DNA of 64,000 bases from contig NZ_CP071246.1 of the NCBI RefSeq assembly GCF_021496665.1, forward strand, positions 2,356,001-2,420,000, read 5' to 3'. Below are positions 8,582-16,607 of this stretch, piece after piece. Source of the DNA: Corynebacterium sp. CNCTC7651. Lineage in GTDB: Bacteria; Actinomycetota; Actinomycetes; Mycobacteriales; Mycobacteriaceae. The number at the start of each line of letters is the position of its first letter. Within the stretch, counting starts at the first letter, position 1. The translations under genes and the position numbers were made by a program. The notes below the pieces were generated by a model. The model did not search any database, was not told the origin of the DNA, and saw only the letters and a program-made list of their open reading frames with translations.

Positions 8582-9376
8582 CTAGGTCTCGTTGAAGGAG
8601 GCCAGTACTTTTGCCAGCGCATCAAGCGCGTCGGTGGTGGCTTGGAAGGAGCCGTCCTTGCTCACGGCGCCGATGGCAATCCCATAGGTCACCCCGCCGA
8701 GCTTGCCAAACCCCATCTGGCGCGACTGCCAGGACCCATCCGCGTCCACGTCGCCCCACCCGCCCTTGAAGGGGATGCCGAGGTTGCCCAAACCCCAGGT
8801 CTGCTCCTTGTCAATGTGGCGCATGTGGCCGATGATCACGTTGTCCTCCAGATCATCACGCTGCGATAGCTCCCACGCGTAGCGCGCCTGCGTGGCAAAC
8901 GGCCACGGCGTGCGGCCCCACGCCACGTCCACGCGGGAGCCGATCTCCCTGCGCACCAGCATCTCCGCCCCGCCCGGCTCCTGCAGGCACGCCCACAGGA
9001 GGTCGGTTGCGTCATTGTCCGAGATCTCGATCGCGGCACTGATCAGGTCTTCTAAGTAGTCCTCGTTGTAGTCGCAGTGGCGCAGCGCGGCGAAAGAGAT
9101 CGGGATCTTGATGGTGGACCAAGCCGGGAGGGAGGCGATGGACCCGCGGGTGAGGATGGAAGAACCGTCGAAAAGCGCGAGCCCCAGCTCAGTCCCGGTA
9201 GCCTCCTCGATGGTCGCGATGGCCGCCTCCAGCACCTCCGGATCCACGCCCGGATTGGGCACGACGGCGGGGGCCTCGACCACCGCCAGCGGGGCCTCCG
9301 GCGCAGGTGAACAGGCCGCGAGCAGGGCGGCGGCGGTGAGGGCAGCGAAACTCGCCCACGTGCGCTTTCCAAACAC
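8582..9376 (-). CDS. lipoprotein of the beta-lactamase/PBP-like SxxK fold
   Basis: The 264-residue product has a signal peptide ending in the lipobox LLAAC (Cys22), so it should be anchored to the outer face of the membrane. The catalytic fold motifs are S87-T-I-K90, S119-D-N121 and K204-G-G, which correspond to SxxK, SDN and KTG of class A beta-lactamases. A general-base loop like that of true beta-lactamases is not obvious. It may therefore be a peptidoglycan-acting or inactive homologue. The GTG start lies 6 nt after a TACACT -10 box. A much longer open frame upstream lies antisense to amn and was discarded. Two further SxxK proteins occur at 31.5-33.1 kb. Confidence 0.8.
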   Translation of the reverse strand: MFGKRTWASFAALTAAALLAACSPAPEAPLAVVEAPAVVPNPGVDPEVLEAAIATIEEATGTELGLALFDGSSILTRGSIASLPAWSTIKIPISFAALRHCDYNEDYLEDLISAAIEISDNDATDLLWACLQEPGGAEMLVRREIGSRVDVAWGRTPWPFATQARYAWELSQRDDLEDNVIIGHMRHIDKEQTWGLGNLGIPFKGGWGDVDADGSWQSRQMGFGKLGGVTYGIAIGAVSKDGSFQATTDALDALAKVLASFNET

Positions 9377-9381
9377 GCAAG

Positions 9382-9388
9382 TAGTGTA
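9382..9388. promoter_or_regulatory. shared -10 region of two divergent leaderless genes
   Basis: TAGTGTA reads TAGTGT on the plus strand, 7 nt before the ATG of amn (9395). It reads TACACT on the minus strand, 6 nt before the GTG of the lipoprotein gene (9376). Only 18 bp separate the two start codons, so both promoters must use the same few bases. Confidence 0.6.
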
Positions 9389-9394
9389 GGCCCT

Positions 9395-10792
9395 ATGCAG
9401 AAAGTCGCCAGCGCAACCCAAGCGGTAGCGGAGCTCATTTCGCTTTACGACGCTTCCTGTCAGCTCGCCAAGGACACCATCTCCAGCGGGCAGTTCGAAC
9501 GCTACGCGGGCGTGCGGTACCCCAAGCTCGCGGTTGACGTGACCAGATGGCAGCCCATCGACCGCTCCGAGCCGTTCGGGTACGTGGATGAGGCCGGTGT
9601 GTACTCCGCCGTGCTGTCGCGCCCCGACCTCATGCAGGCGTACCTGGAGGCGCAGCTTGAGGCGCTGACCTCGCATTATGAGTGCGATATCTACGTCGGC
9701 TACTCCGACGAGCGGATCCCCCCCGAATACATTGCCGGCATTGATGGCTTGGGCGGGCTGGACGAAGTGCGCGCCACCAATTCCGCGCACATTCCTCGGC
9801 CGACGCTGGACTTTGTGGACGACGCGATTGTGGACGGCCACTGGGACGCCTTCCACGGCGACGAGAAACCCCTGTTCCACTTCGGACCGCAGCGCTTTGA
9901 CCTGGCACTTGCGCGGTTGCAGCATTACACCGGCATCGCGCCGGAGACGATGCAGAAGTACATCCTGTTCACCAACTACGCCATGCACGTGACCGAGTTC
10001 GTGCGCTTCGGCGTGCGCGAGCTGTCCAACCCGGAATCGCGCTACACCGGACTGGTGCTGCCTTCCGGCGAGAAGGTCTCCGACACCGTGGCCGTGGAGG
10101 ATCTTGAGCTGGGGTCCAAGTTCCAGATGCCGCGATATGACTTGGTGGCGGACAACCGCGACGGCATCACCATGATCAACATCGGTGTCGGGCCCTCCAA
10201 CGCCAAGACCATCACGGACTGCCTGGCGGTGCTGCGCCCGGAGGCGTGGATCATGATCGGGCACTGCGCTGGCCTGGACGCCCGCATGCGCATCGGCGAC
10301 TTGATCCTGGGCAACGCCTACGAGCGCCACGACCACGTGTTGGACGACCACATCCGCCGCGACCAGCCCATTCCGGCGGTGCCCGAAATCCAGCGCACCC
10401 TGGAAAAGGCCGTGGCCAAGGTCTACGGCGACGAGACCTCCCTCATGCGCACCGGCACCGTCTTGAGCACCGGCGACCGGAACTGGGAGTGGAAATCCCC
10501 GCGCGACCTATGGGAATGGCTGCGCGGTTCCACCGCCGCCGCCGTGGACATGGAATCCTGCACGCTGGCCGCCAACGGCTACCGCTACCGCGTGCCCTAC
10601 GGCACGTTGCTCGCGGTATCGGACCTGCCGCTTCATGCCGTGCCCAAGCTGCCGGCCGGCGCCCAGGCCTTTTACTCCAACTCCAAGGAGGTGATGTGCG
10701 CCGTGCGCGCGATGGAGCGGCTGGCTAAGCATCCGCGTAGGCTGCGTACCCGCAAGCTGCGGCGCACGATCGGCGAGGTGCCGTTTAGGTAG
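9395..10792 (+). CDS. amn: AMP nucleosidase
   Basis: This 465-residue enzyme hydrolyses AMP to adenine and ribose 5-phosphate in purine salvage and energy-charge control. The N-terminal AMP-nucleosidase domain (about 1-180) contains RPTLDFVDDAIVDG. The C-terminal phosphorylase-like domain has NIGVGPSNAKT, IMIGHCAGLD and AAVDMESCTLAANG. The length matches the family. It is probably leaderless and shares a divergent promoter with the SxxK lipoprotein gene. A 0.9-kb gene-free repeat region follows. Confidence 0.93.
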   Translation: MQKVASATQAVAELISLYDASCQLAKDTISSGQFERYAGVRYPKLAVDVTRWQPIDRSEPFGYVDEAGVYSAVLSRPDLMQAYLEAQLEALTSHYECDIYVGYSDERIPPEYIAGIDGLGGLDEVRATNSAHIPRPTLDFVDDAIVDGHWDAFHGDEKPLFHFGPQRFDLALARLQHYTGIAPETMQKYILFTNYAMHVTEFVRFGVRELSNPESRYTGLVLPSGEKVSDTVAVEDLELGSKFQMPRYDLVADNRDGITMINIGVGPSNAKTITDCLAVLRPEAWIMIGHCAGLDARMRIGDLILGNAYERHDHVLDDHIRRDQPIPAVPEIQRTLEKAVAKVYGDETSLMRTGTVLSTGDRNWEWKSPRDLWEWLRGSTAAAVDMESCTLAANGYRYRVPYGTLLAVSDLPLHAVPKLPAGAQAFYSNSKEVMCAVRAMERLAKHPRRLRTRKLRRTIGEVPFR

Positions 10793-10794
10793 GG

Positions 10795-10960
10795 GCGCTG
10801 GGGCGGGGGTTCGCGCGGGTTCGTGGTGGTTCGTGGTGGTGGTGCGTGCGCGTTCGCGCGGGTTCGGCACGTTCGCGCGGGTTCGCCACGTCCGCGCGGG
10901 TTCGCCACGTCGCGCGGGTTCGCGGGTGGTAGCGCCGGTTGGCCGTCAACCCGCATTCCC
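10795..10960. repeat. GC-rich minisatellite
   Basis: About 3.5 tandem copies of an 18-19-bp unit (GCGCGGGTTCGCCACGTC and variants) occupy 10856-10926. Looser GGTTCGTGGT repeats precede them. No gene is visible. A related degenerate block occurs at 11159-11278, so this array and the element after it look like part of a larger tandem duplication. Confidence 0.7.
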
Positions 10961-11158
10961 TCTGACCTGCGGATATGGCGATGTGGCGCTTAGGGGCATA
11001 ACTGCAGGTCACGTTCAGGGGCATGTGTTCCCGTCGATAATTGCAGATAGAAATTTTATGCAGTTTTACCTAGACAACTGTCTGAGAAGCCGATGACCTT
11101 GTGTTATCGACTTAAGCCCATCGACATAAACATATCGACCTGAATACCTGCCCCTGAG
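10961..11158. repeat. iteron element, copy A
   Basis: This is a structured non-coding element. Its left arm has TTAGGGGCATAACT (10991-11004), TCAGGGGCATGTGT and TCCCGTCGATAATT. The core is AT-rich (AAATTTTATGCAG near 11051-11063). The right arm carries four 14-bp units in the opposite orientation; read on the minus strand they are TCAGGGGCAGGTAT, TCAGGTCGATATGT, TTATGTCGATGGGC and TTAAGTCGATAACA. GTCGATAA (11033-11040) and TTATCGAC (11104-11111) are an exact inverted pair. The copies at 11279-11487 and 33131-33360 share this design. Confidence 0.75.
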
Positions 11159-11278
11159 CGGCGGCGGGGCGTGTTCGCGCGCGTTCGCGCACGTTCGTGG
11201 TGGTGCGTTCGTGCGGGTTCGGCACGTTCGCACGGGTTCGTGGGTGGCGGCGCCGGTAGGCCGCCAACCTGCGGCCCT
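11159..11278. repeat. degenerate GC-rich repeat block
   Basis: It contains GTTCGCGCGCGTTCG, GCGGGTTCGGCACGTTCG and GGTTCGTGGGTGG words that match the block before copy A. No gene is visible. Confidence 0.6.
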
Positions 11279-11487
11279 CTGACCTGCGGATATAGAGGTG
11301 TGGTGCTTAGGGGCATAACTGCAGGTCGGCTCAGGGGCATATATTCCCGTCGATAATTGCAGGTCAGAATTTTATGCAGAAATACGTGGGCAACTGACCA
11401 GGAAGCCTATGAGCTGGTGTTATCGACTTAAACCCATCGACATGAAGCTATCGACTTGAATACCTGCCCCGGAACACATGCCCCTGA
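11279..11487. repeat. iteron element, copy B
   Basis: This copy is clearly similar to copy A, including the leading CTGACCTGCGGATAT, AGGGGCATAACTGCAGGTC and the AATTTTATGCAG core. The inverted pair GTCGATAA/TTATCGAC is at 11349-11356 and 11420-11427. A second pair, GGTCA/TGACC, lies inside it. The right arm read on the minus strand holds TCAGGGGCATGTGT, TCCGGGGCAGGTAT, TCAAGTCGATAGCT, TCATGTCGATGGGT and a partial fifth unit. Confidence 0.75.
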
Positions 11488-11705
11488 GTGCCGGCGGGGC
11501 GGGGCTCGCCAGGCAGACCGGCGGGGCGGCGATTGGGCGCCGGCCGGGGCCCAGCCGGCGGGGCGGCACCGGCGGGGCGCAAAGAATCGGCCAGGCAGGG
11601 CCGGCCGGGGCAGCAAAGTCGGCCAGGCGGGGCCGGCTGGGGCAGCAAGGTCGGCCAGGCGGGCGCCGGCCGGGGCGGCAAGGTCGGCCAGGCGGTGGGC
11701 AGGGT
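11488..11705. repeat. GC-rich tandem repeat, about 33-bp unit
   Basis: Between 11588 and 11700 there are about 3.5 copies of a unit starting GTCGGCCAGGCGGGGCCGG and ending GGGGCAGCAAG. A looser GGCGGGGCG-rich stretch precedes them. The array ends just before the stop of the minus-strand gene at 11714. No gene is visible. Confidence 0.7.
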
Positions 11706-11713
11706 CCACCGAC

Positions 11714-12628
11714 CTACTTGCGTCGGTTGTGGGCCTCGCGGACCGTGGCGAGGAACCGCTCCGGGTGCTTCTCCAGCTCAACCGGCGGAAACCGGAGCAC
11801 CTCTTTCCCCAGATTTCGGAGGTCGTTTTCCCGCCATTTCTCTTTGCGGAGTACGTCGTCGGTCTTGCCGTAGGTTTCGCCGTCGTATTTCACCAAGCCG
11901 TCTATCTCGATGACGAGCCATCCGTCGATGAGTAGGTCAACTTTGTACCGTCTGCCGCCGGCGAGGATGGTCACGTTGGCTTGCACATCCTCGTAGCCAG
12001 CGGCGATTAGGAGGGCGCGTGCGTAGGACTCTGGCGCGGAATCGGGCTGGGCGGAGCAGTGCTGCGCGGCCAGCCGGGCGGCGGTGATTCCGCGGAATCT
12101 CTTCGAGGTCGCAATATTGTGCTGCAGCTGCACCGGAGTGAAACCACCGAACTTCACTAGCCAATCGGCTGCAACCAGGGCGTGTTCGAAGCCGTCGAAG
12201 CGCGCGATGTCGAGGAAGGTTCTATATGGGCTGGTGGTGGACATGTTCTCGCCGCGCTTGATGTCGTCGGCGCCAAGATCGGCTTTGATGTAGTGCACGC
12301 CGTCGCGCCACTGGTTCTTCGGTGGCGTGGATTTCAGCACTAGGCAGACAGTGTCTAAGGAGGTGTTCACCACCCACATGTCGTTGAGGTACGCGGATGC
12401 GCGTCCGGTCACGATGCCTTTCCTGGCGGCGTACCCGGCGCAATACGCCTTCAACCAGTGCTGTTGGAAGATCCTGAGATCGCGGTAGTAGTCGTCAGAA
12501 ATGGCGTGGATGGATGAGAGTTTGACTAACGCGCCCGACCACAACTGCTCGCGCACGGCTGAATCTAGGTCGCGCTGTGGGCGAACGTCGATAAGCTGTG
12601 CCCGAATCTCTTTCTTCCATTCCCCCAT
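11714..12628 (-). CDS. hypothetical protein with C-terminal DUF559/Vsr-like nuclease domain
   Basis: The protein has 304 residues. The N-terminal half (about 30-190) is helical and resembles the AbiEi-like or transcriptional-regulator-type N-domains often found with DUF559; this is an inference. The C-terminal part (about 200-300) has the layout of a PD-(D/E)xK nuclease: YKVDLLIDGWLVIEIDGLVKYDG (shown to position only, near 225-247), then a helix and a strand LGKEVLRFPP. The DUF559/Vsr fold typically has D, E and a downstream K here. It is preceded and followed by unrelated genes and has no visible partner. A second protein of this kind occurs at 48051-49013. Confidence 0.65.
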   Translation of the reverse strand: MGEWKKEIRAQLIDVRPQRDLDSAVREQLWSGALVKLSSIHAISDDYYRDLRIFQQHWLKAYCAGYAARKGIVTGRASAYLNDMWVVNTSLDTVCLVLKSTPPKNQWRDGVHYIKADLGADDIKRGENMSTTSPYRTFLDIARFDGFEHALVAADWLVKFGGFTPVQLQHNIATSKRFRGITAARLAAQHCSAQPDSAPESYARALLIAAGYEDVQANVTILAGGRRYKVDLLIDGWLVIEIDGLVKYDGETYGKTDDVLRKEKWRENDLRNLGKEVLRFPPVELEKHPERFLATVREAHNRRK

Positions 12629-12710
12629 GAGTGCGATCTTGGCACTTGGGCCGGAGCCCCGCGCGGTGAGGAATGTCCACCATAGTGTGAACGGCTACGG
12701 TGAGAAGGTA

Positions 12711-13661
12711 ATGGACCTCACCACACAGACGCAGTTCGAAGACCCGGCGATCGCCATGGCGCACGCCAGCGCGGTGCGCTCCATCGAGCGCGTGGTGCGT
12801 GAGACGGCTGAGCCGACGGAAGGGGGCGTCGCTAAGCAAAATGTGCTCCGGCAGCTCGCGGAACCGAAGGTGCTGGTGGTGACGGGTGCGGGGATGTCCA
12901 CGGAGTCCGGGATCCCGGATTACCGCTCCAAGCACGGGCGGCTGACCAAGGGCCGGCCGATGACGTACCAGGAGTTCGCGCATTCGCCGGCGCAGGTGCG
13001 CAGGTATTGGGCGCGCGCGTTTGTGGGCATCCGGTTCATGCGGGCGGCGGCGCCGAACCGCGCGCACTTCGCACTGGTGGAGTTGGAGCGCGCCGGGCTG
13101 CTGCGCGGCATTGTCACGCAGAACGTCGACGGGCTGCACGCGGAGGCTGGCTCGCAGCACGTCATCGCGCTGCACGGGGACATGGACCACGTGGTCTGCT
13201 TGGACTGCGGGGCGCTGCACGAGCGCACGCTTATCGACGCTCTCTTGAACGCCGCCAACCCCGGGTACTTCGAGTCGGTTGAGGTGGAGGGCGCGATGAT
13301 CAACCCGGACGGCGACGTGGAGCTGCGGGATAGGGACGTGGCGCGGTTCACCATGGTCGCGTGCCCGTCCTGCGGCGGCGAGCGCCTGAAACCCAACGTG
13401 GTGTACTTCGGGGAGAACGTGCCCAAGGCGCGCCGGGCGGAGGCGAACCGCTGGTTGGAGGAATCCACGTCCGTGATCGCGATTGGGACGTCGCTGGCCG
13501 TGATGAGCGGCTACAAGTTCGTGCTGGATGCGAAGAAGCAGGGCAAACCCGTCGCGGTGATTAACGGCGGGCCGGGCCGCGCGGACCAGAAGGTGGACAC
13601 GGTGTGGCGCGCCAACGTTGGCGACGCGCTGGGTGAGGTGCTGGACGGGCTGGGGCTATGA
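12711..13661 (+). CDS. sirtuin (NAD-dependent protein deacylase)
   Basis: This 316-residue SIR2 protein removes acyl groups from lysine using NAD. GAGMSTESGIPDYRS (59-73) is the NAD-binding motif, TQNVDGLH (136-143) forms the active site, and H155 in LHGD is the catalytic base. The zinc cysteines are C163, C166, C218 and C221, so all four are present. The ATG at 12711 follows a GAGAAGG ribosome site; an upstream extension antisense to the neighbour was discarded. Its stop overlaps the start of the GT87 gene by 4 nt (ATGA), which suggests translational coupling. Confidence 0.92.
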   Translation: MDLTTQTQFEDPAIAMAHASAVRSIERVVRETAEPTEGGVAKQNVLRQLAEPKVLVVTGAGMSTESGIPDYRSKHGRLTKGRPMTYQEFAHSPAQVRRYWARAFVGIRFMRAAAPNRAHFALVELERAGLLRGIVTQNVDGLHAEAGSQHVIALHGDMDHVVCLDCGALHERTLIDALLNAANPGYFESVEVEGAMINPDGDVELRDRDVARFTMVACPSCGGERLKPNVVYFGENVPKARRAEANRWLEESTSVIAIGTSLAVMSGYKFVLDAKKQGKPVAVINGGPGRADQKVDTVWRANVGDALGEVLDGLGL

Positions 13662-14839
13662 GGGGCGCATCCATAGCCAACGCGCTGGGGCTGGCGGCGG
13701 CGCTGGCGTTCGGCGCGTGGCGCTACAGCCTGAACCACGCGGATCTGCACAGCATCTTCACCGCGGATGTGCCGAGTGACCTGCAGGTCTACCTCCTCGG
13801 CGGCGAACTGGTGCGAAACGGGGAGCCGCTCTACGCCGGCGACTTGCTGCCGGGTCTGCCCTTCACGTACCCGCCGTTCGCGGGAGTGGTGTTCTCCTGG
13901 TTCGGCGAGGCCACGACGCAGCTGGGCCACGCGTGGACGGCGGCCTCGATCCTCGTGCTCGCGTGGGTGGTGTGGATGTCGGCGCGGGCAACGCGGGCGT
14001 CGGCACGCATAAGCCCCGTCCTCTTGCTCACCGCATTTTTTGTGCTGTGCACGGAGCCGGTGCACGCGACGCTGTTTTTCGGGCAGGTCAATATCTTCCT
14101 GATGGCGCTGGTGTGCCTGGATTTCCTGCCGCGGCGCTACCGCTTGCCCGGGATTGGCGTGGGCCTGGCCGCGGGGTTCAAGCTCACGCCGGCGTACTTT
14201 GTGCTGCTCTTTGCGGTGCAGCGGCGGTGGGGCGCGATGTTCGTGGCCGCGTTCACGTTCCTGTGCACGGTGGCGACGGGGTTTGCCGAGGTCACGGACG
14301 CGCGCCGCTTCTGGACGGAATCCATGTTCAACTCAGACCGCGTCGGGTTCGCCGACAATCCGGGCGCGCAGGCGATCCGCCAGGTGCTCTCGCGCGAGTT
14401 CGGCATCGAGTCCACACCGCTCTGGCTCGCGCTTGCCGTCCTTGTCACGGCACTAGCGGCGTACGCGGCGCACATTGCTTTACGACGTTCCAATACAACC
14501 CTCGCCCTCGCCTTCATCGGTATGGCGTCCTGCCTGGTCAGCCCGTTCTCCTGGCACCATCACTGGGTGTGGATTGTGCCGTTTGGCGTGGCCATCTACG
14601 CCGCGTGGGGCGTGGTGCCGATGCTGCTGGCTATGCTGCCGTTCGCCGCGATCAACGTGGCGCACGAGGTGTTCGTGGTGCCGAACCTGCTGTTCACGCT
14701 GGTGCCGCTGGGCTTCATCGCGTGGTACGCGTGGCGCGGGGCCACCGGCCCGTCTGACGTGGCTGAGCCGGGGCGGGGCGGTGGCCGACACGGAACCGGC
14801 CGCGGCGGGGCCACCGGGGCTCTACGCTTGGACACGTGA
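13658..14839 (+). CDS. GT87-family polyprenol-dependent mannosyltransferase
   Basis: This 393-residue membrane enzyme has about 9-10 predicted helices. The first external loop carries DLQVYLLGGELVRNGEPLY, with the acidic residue expected of a GT-C catalytic site. GT87 proteins of corynebacteria and mycobacteria transfer mannose from polyprenyl-phosphate-mannose to PIM, lipomannan or lipoarabinomannan. Which step this one catalyses is not clear. The C-terminus is a Gly/Arg-rich cytoplasmic tail. The gene overlaps the genes before and after it by 4 nt, so the three form an operon. Confidence 0.82.
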   Translation: MRGASIANALGLAAALAFGAWRYSLNHADLHSIFTADVPSDLQVYLLGGELVRNGEPLYAGDLLPGLPFTYPPFAGVVFSWFGEATTQLGHAWTAASILVLAWVVWMSARATRASARISPVLLLTAFFVLCTEPVHATLFFGQVNIFLMALVCLDFLPRRYRLPGIGVGLAAGFKLTPAYFVLLFAVQRRWGAMFVAAFTFLCTVATGFAEVTDARRFWTESMFNSDRVGFADNPGAQAIRQVLSREFGIESTPLWLALAVLVTALAAYAAHIALRRSNTTLALAFIGMASCLVSPFSWHHHWVWIVPFGVAIYAAWGVVPMLLAMLPFAAINVAHEVFVVPNLLFTLVPLGFIAWYAWRGATGPSDVAEPGRGGGRHGTGRGGATGALRLDT

Positions 14840-15360
14840 TTTACGCGTTTGAAGGCAAAACCCCGCAGATCGATCCGACCGCGTACGTGGCCCCCGGCGC
14901 CACCATCATCGGGGACGTGGTCCTTGGACCCGAGGTGAACATCTGGCCCGGTGCGGTGCTGCGGGGCGACGTTGGCCGCATCATCGTCGGCGCGCGCTCC
15001 AACATCCAGGACGGTTCCGTTGTGCACGTGGATACAGGCGGGGAGACGGTGCTGGGGGAGGACGTGACCGTGGGCCACATGGCCATGCTGCACTCCTGCG
15101 TGATCGAGGATGCGTGCTTGATCGGGATGTCCTCCACCGTGCTGTCCCGCAGCCGGGTGGGGGAGGGCTCCATCATCGCTGGCGGCGCGCTGGTGCGCGA
15201 GGGCCAGGAGATTCCGGCGTTTTCGCTGGCCGCGGGCGTACCGGCGGAGGTGAAGCGGGAGCTGGAGGAATCCACGCGGGAGGCCCGCGTGAAGCACGCC
15301 GCGCACTACGTGGCGCTGGCTGCGCGCCACCGCGAAGGCACGGTCCCGGTCGAGGGCTAA
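14836..15360 (+). CDS. gamma-class carbonic anhydrase / hexapeptide-repeat protein
   Basis: This 174-residue left-handed beta-helix protein has hexapeptide repeats from about residue 15 to 140. The zinc-type histidines H64, H81 and H86 (VVHVD, VGHMAMLHS) match the gamma-carbonic-anhydrase pattern. It could hydrate CO2 or act as an acyltransferase-like scaffold. The C-terminal helix is typical of the trimeric family. The start codon is GTG and overlaps the stop of the GT87 gene, so translation is probably coupled. Confidence 0.85.
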   Translation: MIYAFEGKTPQIDPTAYVAPGATIIGDVVLGPEVNIWPGAVLRGDVGRIIVGARSNIQDGSVVHVDTGGETVLGEDVTVGHMAMLHSCVIEDACLIGMSSTVLSRSRVGEGSIIAGGALVREGQEIPAFSLAAGVPAEVKRELEESTREARVKHAAHYVALAARHREGTVPVEG

Positions 15361-15376
15361 CCCGAAAGCTGCGCCG

Positions 15377-16453
15377 CTAGCGGCGGGCGGTGAGCCGCTC
15401 CGCCACCGCGAGCGGCTCGGTGAGTACCAAGTCCAGGGCAACGGCGCGGGCGATGTCGCGCACCATCTCGGTGTGCGTGGGCAGCATGCGCAGGTCCACC
15501 TTGCTGCCGGTGGTTTCGCGGGCGGCTTGGGCGAAGGGGGCGGGCGCGAGTGGATCGTCGATGAACGCGCTGCCGGCCACCACCACGGTGGCGGGGTGGT
15601 AGGTCTCGCACAGCTCGCCGGCCAGCTGGCCAAGTCCGCGGGCGCGCCGATCCAGCGCCGGGCGGGAGACATCCTGGTGCTGCGGGTTGGTCACCGCGTC
15701 GCGCAGCGTGCGCACCTCCGGCTTGCCAATGGCGCTAAGCAAGCCCTGGGTGGTGAGGTCATCGCGCGACACCTCCACCGGCATCACACCGTTTTCCGTG
15801 GTCACGGCGCAGGCGATGGAGTCGTCCGCGAACAGCGCCAGCACGGAGGGCATGCTCAGGTCCCGGCTGGACTGCAGCTCTGACCCCACAATCGCTGCGC
15901 TGACGGAGGTGACCTGCACCGGCACGGAGAACTGCTCCCGCATCTGCGGGCCGAACGGCACGTTGTCCCAGCCCAGGTTGTGGGCGGTTACGCGGCCATC
16001 CGGCGTGACGGTGCCGGACGCAGTCACGCCAACGGTGGCCAGCGGCCGGCCCACGCTGGCGGTGAGGCGGTTCAGCCCAGCCATGATGTGCTGGATGAAG
16101 TCGTCCTGATCCATCTTGGCCACCGGCAGTTCCAGGTCCACGCAGGTCAGGGTGTGGCCTTTCACGTCAAACAGGGCGATGTAGGTGGCCTCCGTACCCA
16201 CGGACACGCCGGCGTGCACGGCCTCCGGATCCGCCAGCTCCAGCGGCACCGTCGGCCGACCGCGGCCGTTGGACTTGGCCAGATCCAGGCGCTCCGTCAC
16301 GTACCCCGCGCCAACCAGGGCGGTCACCGCCCGGGTAATGGTGGGCTGGGACAGGCCGGTTGCTTCGATGAGCTCGCTTCTCGACGTCAGTTCACCCAAA
16401 CGCACAAGATGCAGACACTTGGCTGCTGGGGAGGACGGACGGGAAAAAGCCAT
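15377..16453 (-). CDS. ROK-family transcriptional regulator
   Basis: The protein has 358 residues. A winged helix-turn-helix at the N-terminus (SRSELIEATGLSQPTITRAV, about 24-43) is followed by a ROK sugar-kinase-like domain (about 75-350). The domain has VGVTASGTV and other partial kinase motifs. The usual ATP-binding DxGGT is replaced by VSVGTEATYIALFD, so it is more likely a sugar-sensing repressor than a kinase. The ATG at 16453 was chosen; a long upstream extension antisense to the DUF885 gene is not credible. It converges with the carbonic anhydrase gene. Confidence 0.85.
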   Translation of the reverse strand: MAFSRPSSPAAKCLHLVRLGELTSRSELIEATGLSQPTITRAVTALVGAGYVTERLDLAKSNGRGRPTVPLELADPEAVHAGVSVGTEATYIALFDVKGHTLTCVDLELPVAKMDQDDFIQHIMAGLNRLTASVGRPLATVGVTASGTVTPDGRVTAHNLGWDNVPFGPQMREQFSVPVQVTSVSAAIVGSELQSSRDLSMPSVLALFADDSIACAVTTENGVMPVEVSRDDLTTQGLLSAIGKPEVRTLRDAVTNPQHQDVSRPALDRRARGLGQLAGELCETYHPATVVVAGSAFIDDPLAPAPFAQAARETTGSKVDLRMLPTHTEMVRDIARAVALDLVLTEPLAVAERLTARR

Positions 16454-16607
16454 GTGAAAAGTATTACCGCACACTAGACCGCTTTGTCCATTCGCCTCTC
16501 CGGGGCCGGGCTGGCACTCCGTGCCTGGTAGACCGCCCTGTTCAGCTTGAGAGGTTCGAAGAAGCGTCGATAAGCGCGGAAAGCCCTGTGGGGTAGAGTC
16601 GCATGCC

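Noticed and set aside
9377..10351. Upstream extension of the lipoprotein gene to 589 codons
   Set aside because: The extra part is antisense to amn. The real start is set by the signal peptide and lipobox after the GTG at 9376.
10795..11278. Possible CRISPR array
   Set aside because: Repeat units vary in length and sequence, there are no unique spacers of constant size, and no cas genes are near.
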